From Ctena decussata (Eukaryota > Mollusca > Bivalvia > Lucinida > Lucinidae), in the NCBI GenBank assembly GCA_963989385.1, contig OZ022502.1:10431001-10495000 (forward strand): a DNA stretch of 64,000 nucleotides, read 5' to 3'. Numbering within the stretch: position 1 is the first letter of the stretch; every line of letters begins with the position of its first letter. The notes beneath the pieces were generated by a model. It was given only the letters and a program-made list of their open reading frames with translations, ran no database searches and was not told where the DNA came from. This document shows positions 45,664 to 59,678 of the stretch, in pieces. The translations under genes were made by a program, and so were the position numbers.

Positions 45664-48600
45664 GATGGGGTGAATTACATTTTCCCTTGCGCATACCTCG
45701 TGTCATGATAAAACCAGTCTTATTTCATAAGCAAAACGCGCGTGTCTTGACTAGACGCATGCGCAATCAGAGCACGGTAGACTACACATGAGCGTAGACA
45801 TATCTTGGTACCTCCTGGTTGCGTATACATACATATTTCGCTGAAAATATTATGGGTTGAAGCACATTTTTTCCTTGCGCAGGCCATTTGGGTCGTGTCG
45901 TGATAAAGTCAGCCTTGTGGTGTATGCAAAACGCCTATGTCCAGACTAGTCTGTGCACTAGCACAATCAGAACAGGTTAGGCGCAATAAGTATGCCTTCT
46001 GGAAATCAAACGGTGAACTGCACTAACTCTGACAGACTACGCAGTTGCATAGACCTATCTTGGTACCCACTGTTTGCGTATAGTGTCAAACATATTTTGC
46101 CCGGACAAGGCTCATATCGTTTAAAGAGATGAGCATAAAATGCACGTGCAAATATAACCGACCCTTGATTATCAATGATGTAATCCAAGAGCTGCAAGAT
46201 TAAAAATAAATAAATAAAAATAACCGCAGTGATCCGAAATTTTGGGATAGATGTATCTGAGAAATCACTTTAGAATCAGATCAAGATGTGCAATGCGTCA
46301 TATCCTATCAGTATTTTTGACGCACTGTCAGCTACTTTTAGCATTTGTTTAAATTTTAGAATAATCTGGTAATTTAAAGGTGTCCCAATAGAGAGAGTAA
46401 ATAAAAACGATGGAAATTGTTTGAACAGCATTGCAAGACACCCAGCAGGCACATGTCGTCGTAATGATGTCAAAATGGGGTCGATGCGACGCTCCCATGC
46501 CGCATAGACGTCAATACGACGTCATTTCGACGTCATGTGCCTGCTGGGCAGTAAGTATTTCCCAGCGGGCACATGACGTCAGAATGACGTCGATGAAATG
46601 TAATGTTTGCGTCGACGTCAATGCGACGTCATTATAACGTTGTGTGCCTGCTGGGTAGTATGTATCAATGTGAAGATCTGATCCGTCTCCTTGAGCTTCC
46701 AATTAGGTATCCGTTTATCTGAATCAGAAAAAAATGAGCCGCGACAAGAGAAAGCAGCAAAGTGGAAGTGCGCCCATCGCAGACTCAGATCAGCCTGGGC
46801 ATCCGCCTAGTATGATCACAGTCTTTTCTAAGCGCTTTAACGGTAGCTAAGGATCTAACGTGGCGCGCTACCTTCATGTGGACAGCAAAGACTCTGATCA
46901 GACTGGGTGGATGCCCGGGCTTATCTGAGTCTGCGCTGGGCACACAACCACTTTGTTGGTTTTCTCGCATCGTGGTTCAAAATAATGATATTGGAAGTCT
47001 GCCCACAGTCATAGCTAATTTATTCTAGGTCCACGTTTCATTAACATCGATCTTCAGACGAAAGAAGCAATTCTCTAGGGAAAAGAAATAATGCCAGAAT
47101 TTGTGCATATTGCCAAAATTGATAAATTCTGCATTTCTATCATACAAAACTAAAATTGACAAGAAAAATGTCAGAACTGCCTTTTTAATTTACTTGTTAT
47201 TTTTTTATTTGTTTTAACTATTGCAGAACTTAAATGTACAGAAAATTAGATGTGCCTGCGTGTGGGTTTTGCTGCCCAAATATAGGTATGTGCTACATAG
47301 GAATTTTTGCAATCCTTTATTAGTCTTACGGGCCACCAGGGTTCATCTCCCATAAAGTGCAGGTTACTATGATGCTTATGTTGGTTTCATCTGTTTGTGC
47401 GATTGAAGGTACATCATTTTAGAGTCCAGATGCGCTGAAACAGGCGCACATGCTGCGACCTTGTACCCATGCCCCTGTGCTTGCACCACATCCATGTTGT
47501 AGCAGACAGACCGCAGTAAACAGTATCCAGGACGCAGTAGACAGACAGTAGACACTTCACTGGACAGTAAATAGTATACAGAAAACCGCGAACAACATGT
47601 ACTACTTTTCAGCATGCTCCAAAGCGAAGGGCGAGTGGACAGTGCACAGCAGACGGTAAACGGTCTATAACGTTGAGGGAAAAGTATCAGCTTTTGTCTG
47701 AAGTAAAAAGTAACCGTCAATATCATTGTTAATTCAACCAACGGCACAGTGACGTTTAACCAACGTAAATGACACGACGTTGTGTCAGCGTTGTGTGTCA
47801 GCTGAGCATGAGGAATAAATCTGTTATCATTGAATGTGGCTGGAATATTTAGTGTTGTGCCACGCGAAGAAAGTCTTCAGATGAGCATATGCACAGTCTG
47901 CTCAGTAAGTGCATGGAAAGTCAAACACGCAACATCTTACTAATTCCAGTACGTAATACACTTTTTCTGACTAGTCTAACATCTGGCAGAAAACTCGTTA
48001 CGGTGTAAAATCGATAACTCTGTACTACCTGTAAATTTTAGCCCTTGGCCATAAATGGGATTGCTTCCCTTTCCAGTGTTTTAATGGTTAATAGAGAGAA
48101 CTTAGAAAAATTTCGACCAAGCTTCGAATCAATAGTAAGCAAAATTAGGCGTTCAGGGAAGAAATTTCCCAATTAGCTTTGTATGTATAAAATACATCAT
48201 TGTAATCAGTGGAATAACAGCTTCTAGCTCATACGTTATAATAGATTCGCAAATGTTAATTTATATGTGTTATTTAGGTCCAAAAACGAAGATTCGCGTA
48301 ATTTGAATAAATTGTGTTAAGAAACTTATGGTTTATAGAAAGAAAACTATGGGCTCTGATGGAAGAAACTTCTCATTGACACATTTCTATGATTTTTATA
48401 CCAGATTAAAGAGCTTGAAATGCTCTTTCGTGCTAGACGTTATAATTTAATGTCGGAAAATATATTAAATAAGAAAATTTAACTTATTTATGAGCTTCTA
48501 TACATTTCCCTATTAAACTGAGAACCGCATACAGGTAACCGCTTATCTCCGGCCCTCTTGGAGATTATCGGAAAATCCCGTCACTATAACGAGAATTCTT

Positions 48601-50156
48601 CCCTATGGAATACTGTTTAATAAGATTTAAACAGTGGCACAATAAAAGTTTCACCCTGTAGCACGCCAAGAAACAAGTGCGTAATTGCTGTGTGTGGCAG
48701 TGTGTGGGGAGGAGGGGTGTGTGTGTGTGTGTGTGTGTGGGGGGGGTGAAATGGCCTTTCAAGGCAGGTGAGGGGTATTAACGAATAGAAAGCTATGGAA
48801 TTTTCGTTTCTCCAAATCTGGGTCCCTTCCTTTTTTGTTCTAAATAAAATTGAAAGGGGAGTAACAAACTAAGTGAATCTTTCGGCTTTTTCAGGCTTAG
48901 AAGCGATTTTATTTTCTTCATAAAAATGATGTTTTAAAATACGCACTTAATCCTTCAAAACGTTTGTACTTTCAGTTTCTAATTATAGATGCGTTGTAAT
49001 ATCATGTAGCTTCTATCCGAATGTATGACCTTGCTAATTATCTGTGTGTACATAAAACAAATCTTTTAAAATTATGAGCTGTTTTATAGGTGTGAAAAAC
49101 TTTCGTTCCGAACCTTTAAGGAGAGATCCGGCACTGCTTAGACTGGTCTGCGTAAATGCGCATTCTATTCGGAAAAAATATAGTACGCACTGAAATTGAT
49201 ATGATGTTGCGTGTTTTGATAACCTGACTCTCCCTGCACTTACTGAGCAGACTGCGCATATGTGAAAGCTGATATGCACAGTTCGCTTATGCTCACCTGA
49301 AGTGTTTTTTCGCGCGACACAACTCTAAATATTCTAACCACATTCAATGATTACAGATTTGTGCCTCAGGTTCAGCTGACACAGAACGCTGAAACAACGG
49401 CGTGGCATTGACGTTGATTAAACGTTACTATGACGTTGAACTGACGTTGATATTGACGGTTTACATGTAACTTGAGACATAGCTGATTATATGAGGTGCA
49501 AATTTGTACTCAGTAATAAGGAGGCTCATTAAAGATGTTTTTCTATAGTTTATACACTGGGCACACACCATTGAATCACATTGAATCAACGTTGATTCAA
49601 TGTTGATTCAGCGTTGATTCAATGATGATTCAGCATTTAATTTCCGCAGGCTTGGTGAGGCTGAACCGCAAACAGCGCAGATCCTGATATGACTGCTCTG
49701 CTAGGCCCGCAATGTGTGCCCCGGTAGTAAGAACAGCAGGATATTATAACTTTTACTGATCTCAAACTCTCGCGGCAGTGCAGGCTCTCTCGTAAACGAT
49801 GCACTGCACTTACTCTGACAGACAACGCAGTTACATGGACTTATCCTGGTACCCACTGTTTGTGTATAGCGTCAAACATATTTTACCCGGACAGGGCTAA
49901 TAACATTCAAAACAAGAGATGAGCATAAAATGCACGTGAAAATAAGATCGACACTTGATTATCCTGATTGCCAATGATGTAACCCAAGAGCCTCACCCTC
50001 GGAAAATTGCCACATGCGACGAGAAGAATCAGTCCAGTCTGTGGTAACATGTATGCGTTCACAACATGTATAAGCAGTCTTGAGCATCATACACTGTGGC
50101 GTCGTAAAGAGCGCGAAAAGAAAAGACACTAATGGGACTGCATTCGCTTTTCCCAA
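45664..50156 (+). repeat. U6: satellite unit, 4,493 bp, 5S deleted
   Basis: Same deletion. It returns to the U2/U3 states CGGTGAAC, GATGAGC and GCTTTGTATG, but has ATTGCTGTG (about 48,686), shared only with U7. A private change GTTGTGCCACG occurs near 47,855. Confidence 0.9.
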
Positions 50157-53100
50157 GATGGGGTGAATTACATTTTCCCTTGCGCATACCTCGTGTCATG
50201 ATAAAACCAGTCTTATTTCATAAGCAAAACGCGCGTGTCTTGACTAGACGCATGCGCAATCAGAGCACGGTAGACTACACATGAGCGTAGACATATCTTG
50301 GTACCTCCTGGTTGCGTATACATACATATTTCGCTGAAAATATTATGGGTTGAAGCACATTTTTTCCTTGCGCAGGCCATTTGGGTCGTGTCGTGATAAA
50401 GTCAGCCTTGTGGTGTATGCAAAACGCCTATGTCCAGACTAGTCTGTGCACTAGCACAATCAGAACAGGTTAGGCGCAATAAGTATGCCTTCTGGAAATC
50501 AAACGGTGAACTGCACTAACTCTGACAGACTACGCAGTTGCATAGACCTATCTTGGTACCCACTGTTTGCGTATAGTGTCAAACATATTTTGCCCGGACA
50601 AGGCTCATATCGTTTAAAGAGATGAGCATAAAATGCACGTGCAAATATAACCGACCCTTGATTATCAATGATGTAATCCAAGAGCTGCAAGATTAAAAAT
50701 AAATAAATAAAAATAACCGCAGTGATCCGAAATTTTGGGATAGATGTATCTGAGAAATCACTTTAGAATCAGATCAAGATGTGCAATGCGTCATATCCTA
50801 TCAGTATTTTTGACGCACTGTCAGCTACTTTTAGCATTTGTTTAAATTTTAGAATAATCTGGTAATTTAAAGGTGTCCCAATAGAGAGAGTAAATAAAAA
50901 CGATGGAAATTGTTTGAACAGCATTGCAAGACACCCAGCAGGCACATGTCGTCGTAATGATGTCAAAATGGGGTCGATGCGACGCTCCCATGCCGCATAG
51001 ACGTCAATACGACGTCATTTCGACGTCATGTGCCTGCTGGGCAGTAAGTATTTCCCAGCGGGCACATGACGTCAGAATGACGTCGATGAAATGTAATGTT
51101 TGCGTCGACGTCAATGCGACGTCATTATAACGTTGTGTGCCTGCTGGGTAGTATGTATCAATGTGAAGATCTGATCCGTCTCCTTGAGCTTCCAATTAGG
51201 TATCCGTTTATCTGAATCAGAAAAAAATGAGCCGCGACAAGAGAAAGCAGCAAAGTGGAAGTGCGCCCATCGCAGACTCAGATCAGCCTGGGCATCCGCC
51301 TAGTATGATCACAGTCTTTTCTAAGCGCTTTAACGGTAGCTAAGGATCTAACGTGGCGCGCTACCTTCATGTGGACAGCAAAGACTCTGATCAGACTGGG
51401 TGGATGCCCGGGCTTATCTGAGTCTGCGCTGGGCACACAACCACTTTGTTGGTTTTCTCGCATCGTGGTTCAAAATAATGATATTGGAAGTCTGCCCACA
51501 GTCATAGCTAATTTATTCTAGGTCCACGTTTCATTAACATCGATCTTCAGACGAAAGAAGCAATTCTCTAGGGAAAAGAAATAATGCCAGAATTTGTGCA
51601 TATTGCCAAAATTGATAAATTCTGCATTTCTATCATACAAAACTAAAATTGACAAGAAAAATGTCAGAACTGCCTTTTTAATTTACTTGTTATTTTTTTA
51701 TTTGTTTTAACTATTGCAGAACTTAAATGTACAGAAAATTAGATGTGCCTGCGTGTGGGTTTTGCTGCCCAAATATAGGTATGTGCTACATAGGAATTTT
51801 TGCAATCCTTTATTAGTCTTACGGGCCACCAGGGTTCATCTCCCATAAAGTGCAGGTTACTATGATGCTTATGTTGGTTTCATCTGTTTGTGCGATTGAA
51901 GGTACATCATTTTAGAGTCCAGATGCGCTGAAACAGGCGCACATGCTGCGACCTTGTACCCATGCCCCTGTGCTTGCACCACATCCATGTTGTAGCAGAC
52001 AGACCGCAGTAAACAGTATCCAGGACGCAGTAGACAGACAGTAGACACTTCACTGGACAGTAAATAGTATACAGAAAACCGCGAACAACATGTACTACTT
52101 TTCAGCATGCTCCAAAGCGAAGGGCGAGTGGACAGTGCACAGCAGACGGTAAACGGTCTATAACGTTGAGGGAAAAGTATCAGCTTTTGTCTGAAGTAAA
52201 AAGTAACCGTCAATATCATTGTTAATTCAACCAACGGCACAGTGACGTTTAACCAACGTAAATGACACGACGTTGTGTCAGCGTTGTGTGTCAGCTGAGC
52301 ATGAGGAATAAATCTGTTATCATTGAAAGTGGCTGGAATATTTAGTGTTGCGCCACGCGAAGAAAGTCTTCAGATTAGCATATGCACAGTCTGCTCAGTA
52401 AGTGCATGGAAAGTCAAACACGCAACATCTTACTAATTCCAGTACGTAATACACTTTTTCTGACTAGTCTAACATCTGGCAGAAAACTCGTTACGGTGTA
52501 AAATCGATAACTCTGTACTACCTGTAAATTTTAGCCCTTGGCCATAAATGGGATTGCTTCCCTTTCCAGTGTTTTAATGGTTAATAGAGAGAACTTAGAA
52601 AAATTTCGACCAAGCTTCGAATCAATAGTAAGCAAAATTAGGCGTTCAGGGAAGAAATTTCCCAATTAGCTATGTATGTATAAAATACATCATTGTAATC
52701 AGTGGAATAACAGCTTCTAGCTCATACGTTATAATAGATTCGCAAATGTTAATTTATATGTGTTATTTAGGTCCAAAAACGAAGATTCGCGTAATTTGAA
52801 TAAATTGTGTTAAGAAACTTATGGTTTATAGAAAGAAAACTATGGGCTCTGATGGAAGAAACTTCTCATTGACACATTTCTATGATTTTTATACCAGATT
52901 AAAGAGCTTGAAATGCTCTTTCGTGCTAGACGTTATAATTTAATGTCGGAAAATATATTAAATAAGAAAATTTAACTTATTTATGAGCTTCTATACATTT
53001 CCCTATTAAACTGAGAACCGCATACAGGTAACCGCTTATCTCCGGCCCTCTTGGAGATTATCGGAAAATCCCGTCACTATAACGAGAATTCTTCCCTATG

Positions 53101-53213
53101 GAATACTGTTTAATAAGATTTAAACAGTGGCACAATAAAAGTTTCACCCTGTAGCACGCCAAGAAACAAGTGCGTAATTGCTGTGTGTGGCAGTGTGTGG
53201 GGAGGAGGGGTGT

Positions 53214-53244
<31 letters not shown>

Positions 53245-54654
53245 TGAAATGGCCTTTCAAGGCAGGTGAGGGGTATTAACGAATAGAAAGCTATGGAATT
53301 TTCGTTTCTCCAAATCTGGGTCCCTTCCTTTTTTGTTCTAAATAAAATTGAAAGGGGAGTAACAAACTAAGTGAATCTTTCGGCTTTTTCAGGCTTAGAA
53401 GCGATTTTATTTTCTTCATAAAAATGATGTTTTAAAATACGCACTTAATCCTTCAAAACGTTTGTACTTTCAGTTTCTAATTATAGATGCGTTGTAATAT
53501 CATGTAGCTTCTATCCGAATGTATGACCTTGCTAATTATCTGTGTGTACATAAAACAAATCTTTTAAAATTATGAGCTGTTTTATAGGTGTGAAAAACTT
53601 TCGTTCCGAACCTTTAAGGAGAGATCCGGCACTGCTTAGACTGGTCTGCGTAAATGCGCATTCTATTCGGAAAAAATATAGTACGCACTGAAATTGATAT
53701 GATGTTGCGTGTTTTGATAACCTGACTCTCCCTGCACTTACTGAGCAGACTGCGCATATGTGAAAGCTGATATGCACAGTTCGCTTATGCTCACCTGAAG
53801 TGTTTTTTCGCGCGACACAACTCTAAATATTCTAACCACATTCAATGATTACAGATTTGTGCCTCAGGTTCAGCTGACACAGAACGCTGAAACAACGGCG
53901 TGGCATTGACGTTGATTAAACGTTACTATGACGTTGAACTGACGTTGATATTGACGGTTTACATGTAACTTGAGACATAGCTGATTATATGAGGTGCAAA
54001 TTTGTACTCAGTAATAAGGAGGCTCATTAAAGATGTTTTTCTATAGTTTATACACTGGGCACACACCATTGAATCACATTGAATCAACGTTGATTCAATG
54101 TTGATTCAGCGTTGATTCAATGATGATTCAGCATTTAATTTCCGCAGGCTTGGTGAGGCTGAACCGCAAACAGCGCAGATCCTGATATGACTGCTCTGCT
54201 AGGCCCGCAATGTGTGCCCCGGTAGTAAGAACAGCAGGATATTATAACTTTTACTGATCTCAAACTCTCGCGGCAGTGCAGGCTCTCTCGTAAACGATGC
54301 ACTGCACTTACTCTGACAGACAACGCAGTTACATGGACTTATCCTGGTACCCACTGTTTGTGTATAGCGTCAAACATATTTTACCCGGACAGGGCTAATA
54401 ACATTCAAAACAAGAGATGAGCATAAAATGCACGTGAAAATAAGATCGACACTTGATTATCCTGATTGCCAATGATGTAACCCAAGAGCCTCACCCTCGG
54501 AAAATTGCCACATGCGACGAGAAGAATCAGTCCAGTCTGTGGTAACATGTATGCGTTCACAACATGTATAAGCAGTCTTGAGCATCATACACTGTGGCGT
54601 CGTAAAGAGCGCGAAAAGAAAAGACACTAATGGGACTGCATTCGCTTTTCCCAA
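50157..54654 (+). repeat. U7: satellite unit, 4,498 bp, 5S deleted; mosaic markers
   Basis: Same deletion. Combines CGGTGAAC (U2/U3/U6 type), GATTAGC and GCTATGTATG (U4/U5 type) and ATTGCTGTG (U6 type). This mixture points to unequal crossing over or gene conversion between units. Confidence 0.9.
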
Positions 54655-56787
54655 GATGGGGTGAAATACATTTTCCCTTGCGCATACCTCGTGTCATGAT
54701 AAAACCAGTCTTATTTCATAAGCAAAACGCGCGTGTCTTGACTAGACGCATGCGCAATCAGAGCACGGTAGACTACACATGAGCGTAGACATATCTTGGT
54801 ACCTCCTGGTTGCGTATACATACATATTTCGCTGAAAATATTATGGGTTGAAGCACATTTTTTCCTTGCGCAGGCCATTTGGGTCGTGTCGTGATAAAGT
54901 CAGCCTTGTGGTGTATGCAAAACGCCTATGTCCAGACTAGTCTGTGCACTAGCACAATCAGAACAGGTTAGGCGCAATAAGTATGCCTTCTGGAAATCAA
55001 ACGGTGAACTGCACTAACTCTGACAGACTACGCAGTTGCATAGACCTATCTTGGTACCCACTGTTTGCGTATAGTGTCAAACATATTTTGCCCGGACAAG
55101 GCTCATATCGTTTAAAGAGATGAGCATAAAATGCACGTGCAAATATAACCGACCCTTGATTATCAATGATGTAATCCAAGAGCTGCAAGATTAACAAAAA
55201 ATAAATAAAAATAACCGCAGTGATCCGAAATTTTGGGATAGATGTATCTGAGAAATCACTTTAGAATCAGATCAAGATGTGCAATGCGTCATATCCTATC
55301 AGTATTTTTGACACACTGTCAGCTGCTTTTAGCATTTGTTTAAATTTTAGAATAATCTGGTAATTTAAAGGTGTCCCAATAGAGAGAGTAAATAAAAACG
55401 ATGGAAATTGTTTGAACAGCATTGCAAGACACCCAGCAGGCACATGACGTCGTAATGATGTCAAAATGGGGTCGATGCGACGCTCCCATGCCGCATAGAC
55501 GTCAATACGACGTCATTTCGACGTCTTGTGCCTGCTGGGCAGTAAGTATTTCCCAGCGGGCACATGACGTCAGAATGACGTCGATGAAATGTAATGTTTG
55601 CGTCGACGTCAATGCGACGTCATTATAACGTTGTGTGCCTGCTGGGTAGTATGTATCAATGTGAAGATCTGATCCGTCTCCTTGAGCTTCCAATTAGGTA
55701 TCCGTTTATCTGAATTAGAAAAAAATGAGCCGCGACAAGAGAAAGCAGCAAAGTGGAAGTGCGCCCATCGCAGACTCAGATCAGCCTGGGCATCCGCCTA
55801 GTATGATCGCAGTCTTTTCTAAGCGCTTTAACGGTAGCTAAGGATCTAACGTGGCGCGCTACCTTCATGTGGACAGCAAAGACTCTGATCAGACTGGGTG
55901 GATGCCCGGGCTTATCTGAGTCTGCGCTGGGCACACAACCACTTTGTTGGTTTTCTCGCATCGTGGTTCAAAATAATGATATTGGAAGTCTGCCCACAGT
56001 CATAGCTAATTTATTCTAGGTCCACGTTTCATTAACATCGATCTTCAGACGAAAGAAGCAATTCTCTAGGGAAAAGAAATAATGCCAGAATTTGTGCATA
56101 TTGCCAAAATTGATAAATTCTGCATTTCTATCATACAAAACTAAAATTGACAAGAAAAATGTCAGAACTGCCTTTTTAATTTACTTGTTATTTTTTTATT
56201 TGTTTTAACTATTGCAGAACTTAAATGTACAGAAAATTAGATGTGCCTGCGTGTGGGTTTTGCTGCCCAAATATAGGTATGTGCTACATAGGAATTTTTG
56301 CAATCCTTTATTAGTCTTACGGGCCACCAGGGTTCATCTCCCATAAAGTGCAGGTTACTATGATGCTTATGTTGGTTTCATCTGTTTGTGCGATTGAAGG
56401 TACATCATTTTAGAGTCCAGATGCGCTGAAACAGGCGCACATGCTGCGACCTTGTACCCATGCCCCTGTGCTTGCACCACATCCATGTTGTAGCAGACAG
56501 ACCGCAGTAAACAGTATCCAGGACGCAGTAGACAGACAGTAGACACTTCACTGGACAGTAAATAGTATACAGAAAACCGCGAACAACATGCACTACTTTT
56601 CAGCATGCTCCAAAGCGAAGGGCGAGTGGACAGTGCACAGCAGACGGTAAACGGTCCATAACATTGAGGGAAAAGTATTTTCCTTCGCACAGCTTTGAGA
56701 TACATATATAGTGATCGTGAAATTGGGGGAAGAAAACTATCAAAGAAAAAAGAAATAGAAATAGAAAATAAAGAAAAGCAGACAAAA

Positions 56788-56905
56788 GTCTGCAGCACCC
56801 GGTATTCCCAGGCGGTCACCCATCCAAGTACTAACCGGGCCCGACGTTGCTTAATTTCCGTGATCGGACGAGAACCGATGTTTTCAATGTATTATGGCCG
56901 TAGAC
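56788..56905 (-). rRNA. 5S rRNA sequence in U8
   Basis: Identical to the other three 5S copies over 118 nt, minus strand, with the same T-rich downstream sequence and hairpin at its 3' end. Confidence 0.85.
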
Positions 56906-58206
56906 AACAAAGTACCGATTTTCAACATTTACAAAGTGTACTTTTGAGAGTTTGCCATCAGTAATAGCTTATCCTGCAGTTCTTACTACTGGGACACACA
57001 TTGCAGGCCTAGTAGAGCAGTCGTATCAGGATCTGCGCTGTTTACATTTCAGTCTCATCATGCCAGCAGACAAAAAAAGTTGAATCATCATCGAATCAAC
57101 GTTGATTCGATGTGATTCGATGTTTTGTGATCATCGATTAAACTATGGCAAAACATCTTCGATAAGCCTCTTTATTTCGGAGTACTAATTCGCGCCTCAT
57201 ATGATCAGCTTTTGCCTGAAGTAAAAAGTAACCGTCAATATCAACGTTAATTCAACCAACGGCACAGTGACGTTTAACCAACGTAAATGACACGACGTTG
57301 TGTCAGCGTTGTGTGTCAGCTGAGCATGAGGAATAAATCTGTTATCATTGAATGTGGCTGGAATATTTAGTGTTGCGCCACGCGAAGAAAGTCTTCAGAT
57401 GAGCATATGCACAGTCTGCTCAGTAAGTGCATGGAAAGTCAAACACGCAACATCTTACTAATTCCAGTACGTAATACACTTTTTCTGACTAGTCTAACAT
57501 CTGGCAGAAAACTCGTTACGGTGTAAAATCGATAACTCTGTACTACCTGTAAATTTTAGCCCTTGGCCATAAATGGGATTGCTTCCCTTTCCAGTGTTTT
57601 AATGGTTAATAGAGAGAACTTAGAAAAATTTCGACCAAGCTTCGAATCAATAGTAAGCAAAATTAGGCGTTCAGGGAAGAAATTTCCCAATTAGCTATGT
57701 ATGTATAAAATACATCATTGTAATCAGTGGAATAACAGCTTCTAGCTCATACGTTATAATAGATTCGCAAATGTTAATTTATATGTGTTATTTAGGTCCA
57801 AAAACGAAGATTCGCGTAATTTGAATAAATTGTGTTAAGAAACTTATGGTTTATAGAAAGAAAACTATGGGCTCTGATGGAAGAAACTTCTCATTGACAC
57901 ATTTCTATGATTTTTACACCAGATTAAAGAGCTTGAAATGCTCTTTCGTGCTAGACGTTATAATTTAATGTCGGAAAATATATTAAATAAGAAAATTTAA
58001 CTTATTTATGAGCTTCTATACATTTCCCTATTAAACTGAGAACCGCATACAGGTAACCGCTTATCTCCGGCCCTCTTGGAGATTATCGGAAAATCCCGTC
58101 CCTATAACGAGAATTCTTCCCTATGGAATACTGTTTAATAAGATTTAAACAGTGGCACAATAAAAGTTTCACCCTGTAGCACGCCAAGAAACAAGTGCGT
58201 AATTGA

Positions 58207-58269
58207 TGTGTGTGGCAGTGTGTGTGGGGAGGAGGGGTGTGTGTGTGTGTGTGGGGGGGGGGGGGGGGT
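58207..58269 (+). repeat. (GT)n(G)n hypervariable tract (representative, U8)
   Basis: A GT run leading into a G run, length different in nearly every unit. Other copies lie at about 26,222-26,270, 30,700-30,754, 35,189-35,249, 39,684-39,751, 44,186-44,254, 48,689-48,747, 53,181-53,244 and 63,230-63,295. It explains most of the 4,488-4,503 bp spread in unit size. Confidence 0.8.
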
Positions 58270-59678
58270 GAAATGGCCTTTCAAGGCAGGTGAGGGGTAT
58301 TAACGAATAGAAAGCTATGGAATTTTCGTTTCTCCAAATCTGGGTCCCTTCCTTTTTTGTTCTAAATAAAATTGAAAGGGGAGTAACAAACTAAGTGAAT
58401 CTTTCGGCTTTTTCAGGCTTAGAAGCGATTTTATTTTCTTCATAAAAATGATGTTTTAAAATACGCACTTAATCCTTCAAAACGTTTGTACTTTCAGTTT
58501 CTAATTATAGATGCGTTGTAATATCATGTAGCTTCTATCCGAATGTATGACCTTGCTAATTATCTGTGTGTACATAAAACAAATCTTTTAAAATTATGAG
58601 CTGTTTTATAGGTGTGAAAAACTTTCGTTCCGAACCTTTAAGGAGAGATCCGGCACTGCTTAGACTAGTCTGCGTAAATGCGCATTCTATTCGGAAAAAA
58701 TATAGTACGCACTGAAATTGATATGATGTTGCGTGTTTTGATAACCTGACTCTCCCTGCACTTACTGAGCAGACTGCGCATATGTGAAAGCTGATATGCA
58801 CAGTTCGCTTATGCTCACCTGAAGTGTTTTTTCGCGCGACACAACTCTAAATATTCTAACCACATTCAATGATTACAGATTTGTGCCTCAGGTTCAGCTG
58901 ACACAGAACGCTGAAACAACGGCGTGGCATTGACGTTGATTAAACGTTACTATGACGTTGAACTGACGTTGATATTGACGGTTTACATGTAACTTGAGAC
59001 ATAGCTGATTATATGAGGTGCAAATTTGTACTCAGTAATAAGGAGGCTCATTAAAGATGTTTTTCTATAGTTTATACACTGGGCACACACCATTGAATCA
59101 CATTGAATCAACGTTGATTCAATGTTGATTCAGCGTTGATTCAATGATGATTCAGCATTTAATTTCCGCAGGCTTGGTGAGGCTGAACCGCAAACAGCGC
59201 AGATCCTGATATGACTGCTCTGCTAGGCCCGCAATGTGTGCCCCGGTAGTAAGAACAGCAGGATATTATAACTTTTACTGATCTCAAACTCTCGCGGCAG
59301 TGCAGGCTCTCTCGTAAACGATGCACTGCACTTACTCTGACAGACAACGCAGTTACATGGACTTATCCTGGTACCCACTGTTTGTGTATAGCGTCAAACA
59401 TATTTTACCCGGACAGGGCTAATAACATTCAAAACAAGAGATGAGCATAAAATGCACGTGAAAATAAGATCGACACTTGATTATCCTGATTGCCAATGAT
59501 GTAACCCAAGAGCCTCACCCTCGGAAAATTGCCACATGCGACGAGAAGAATCAGTCCAGTCTGTGGTAACATGTATGCGTTCACAACATGTATAAGCAGT
59601 CTTGAGCATCATACACTGTGGCGTCGTAAAGAGCGCGAAAAGAAAAGACACTAATGGGACTGCATTCGCTTTTCCCAA

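Larger units (their letters stand above)
54655..59678 (+). repeat. U8: satellite unit, 5,024 bp, 5S-bearing
   Basis: Full-length long form without the deletion. Shares with U9 several states absent from the others: GAAATACATT near the start, GACACACTGTCAGCTGC, GACGTCTTGTGCC in the palindrome, TTTTACACCAG and CCCGTCCCTATAAC. U8 and U9 therefore look like sister copies. A private change GGTCCATAACATTG occurs near 56,654. Confidence 0.9.
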
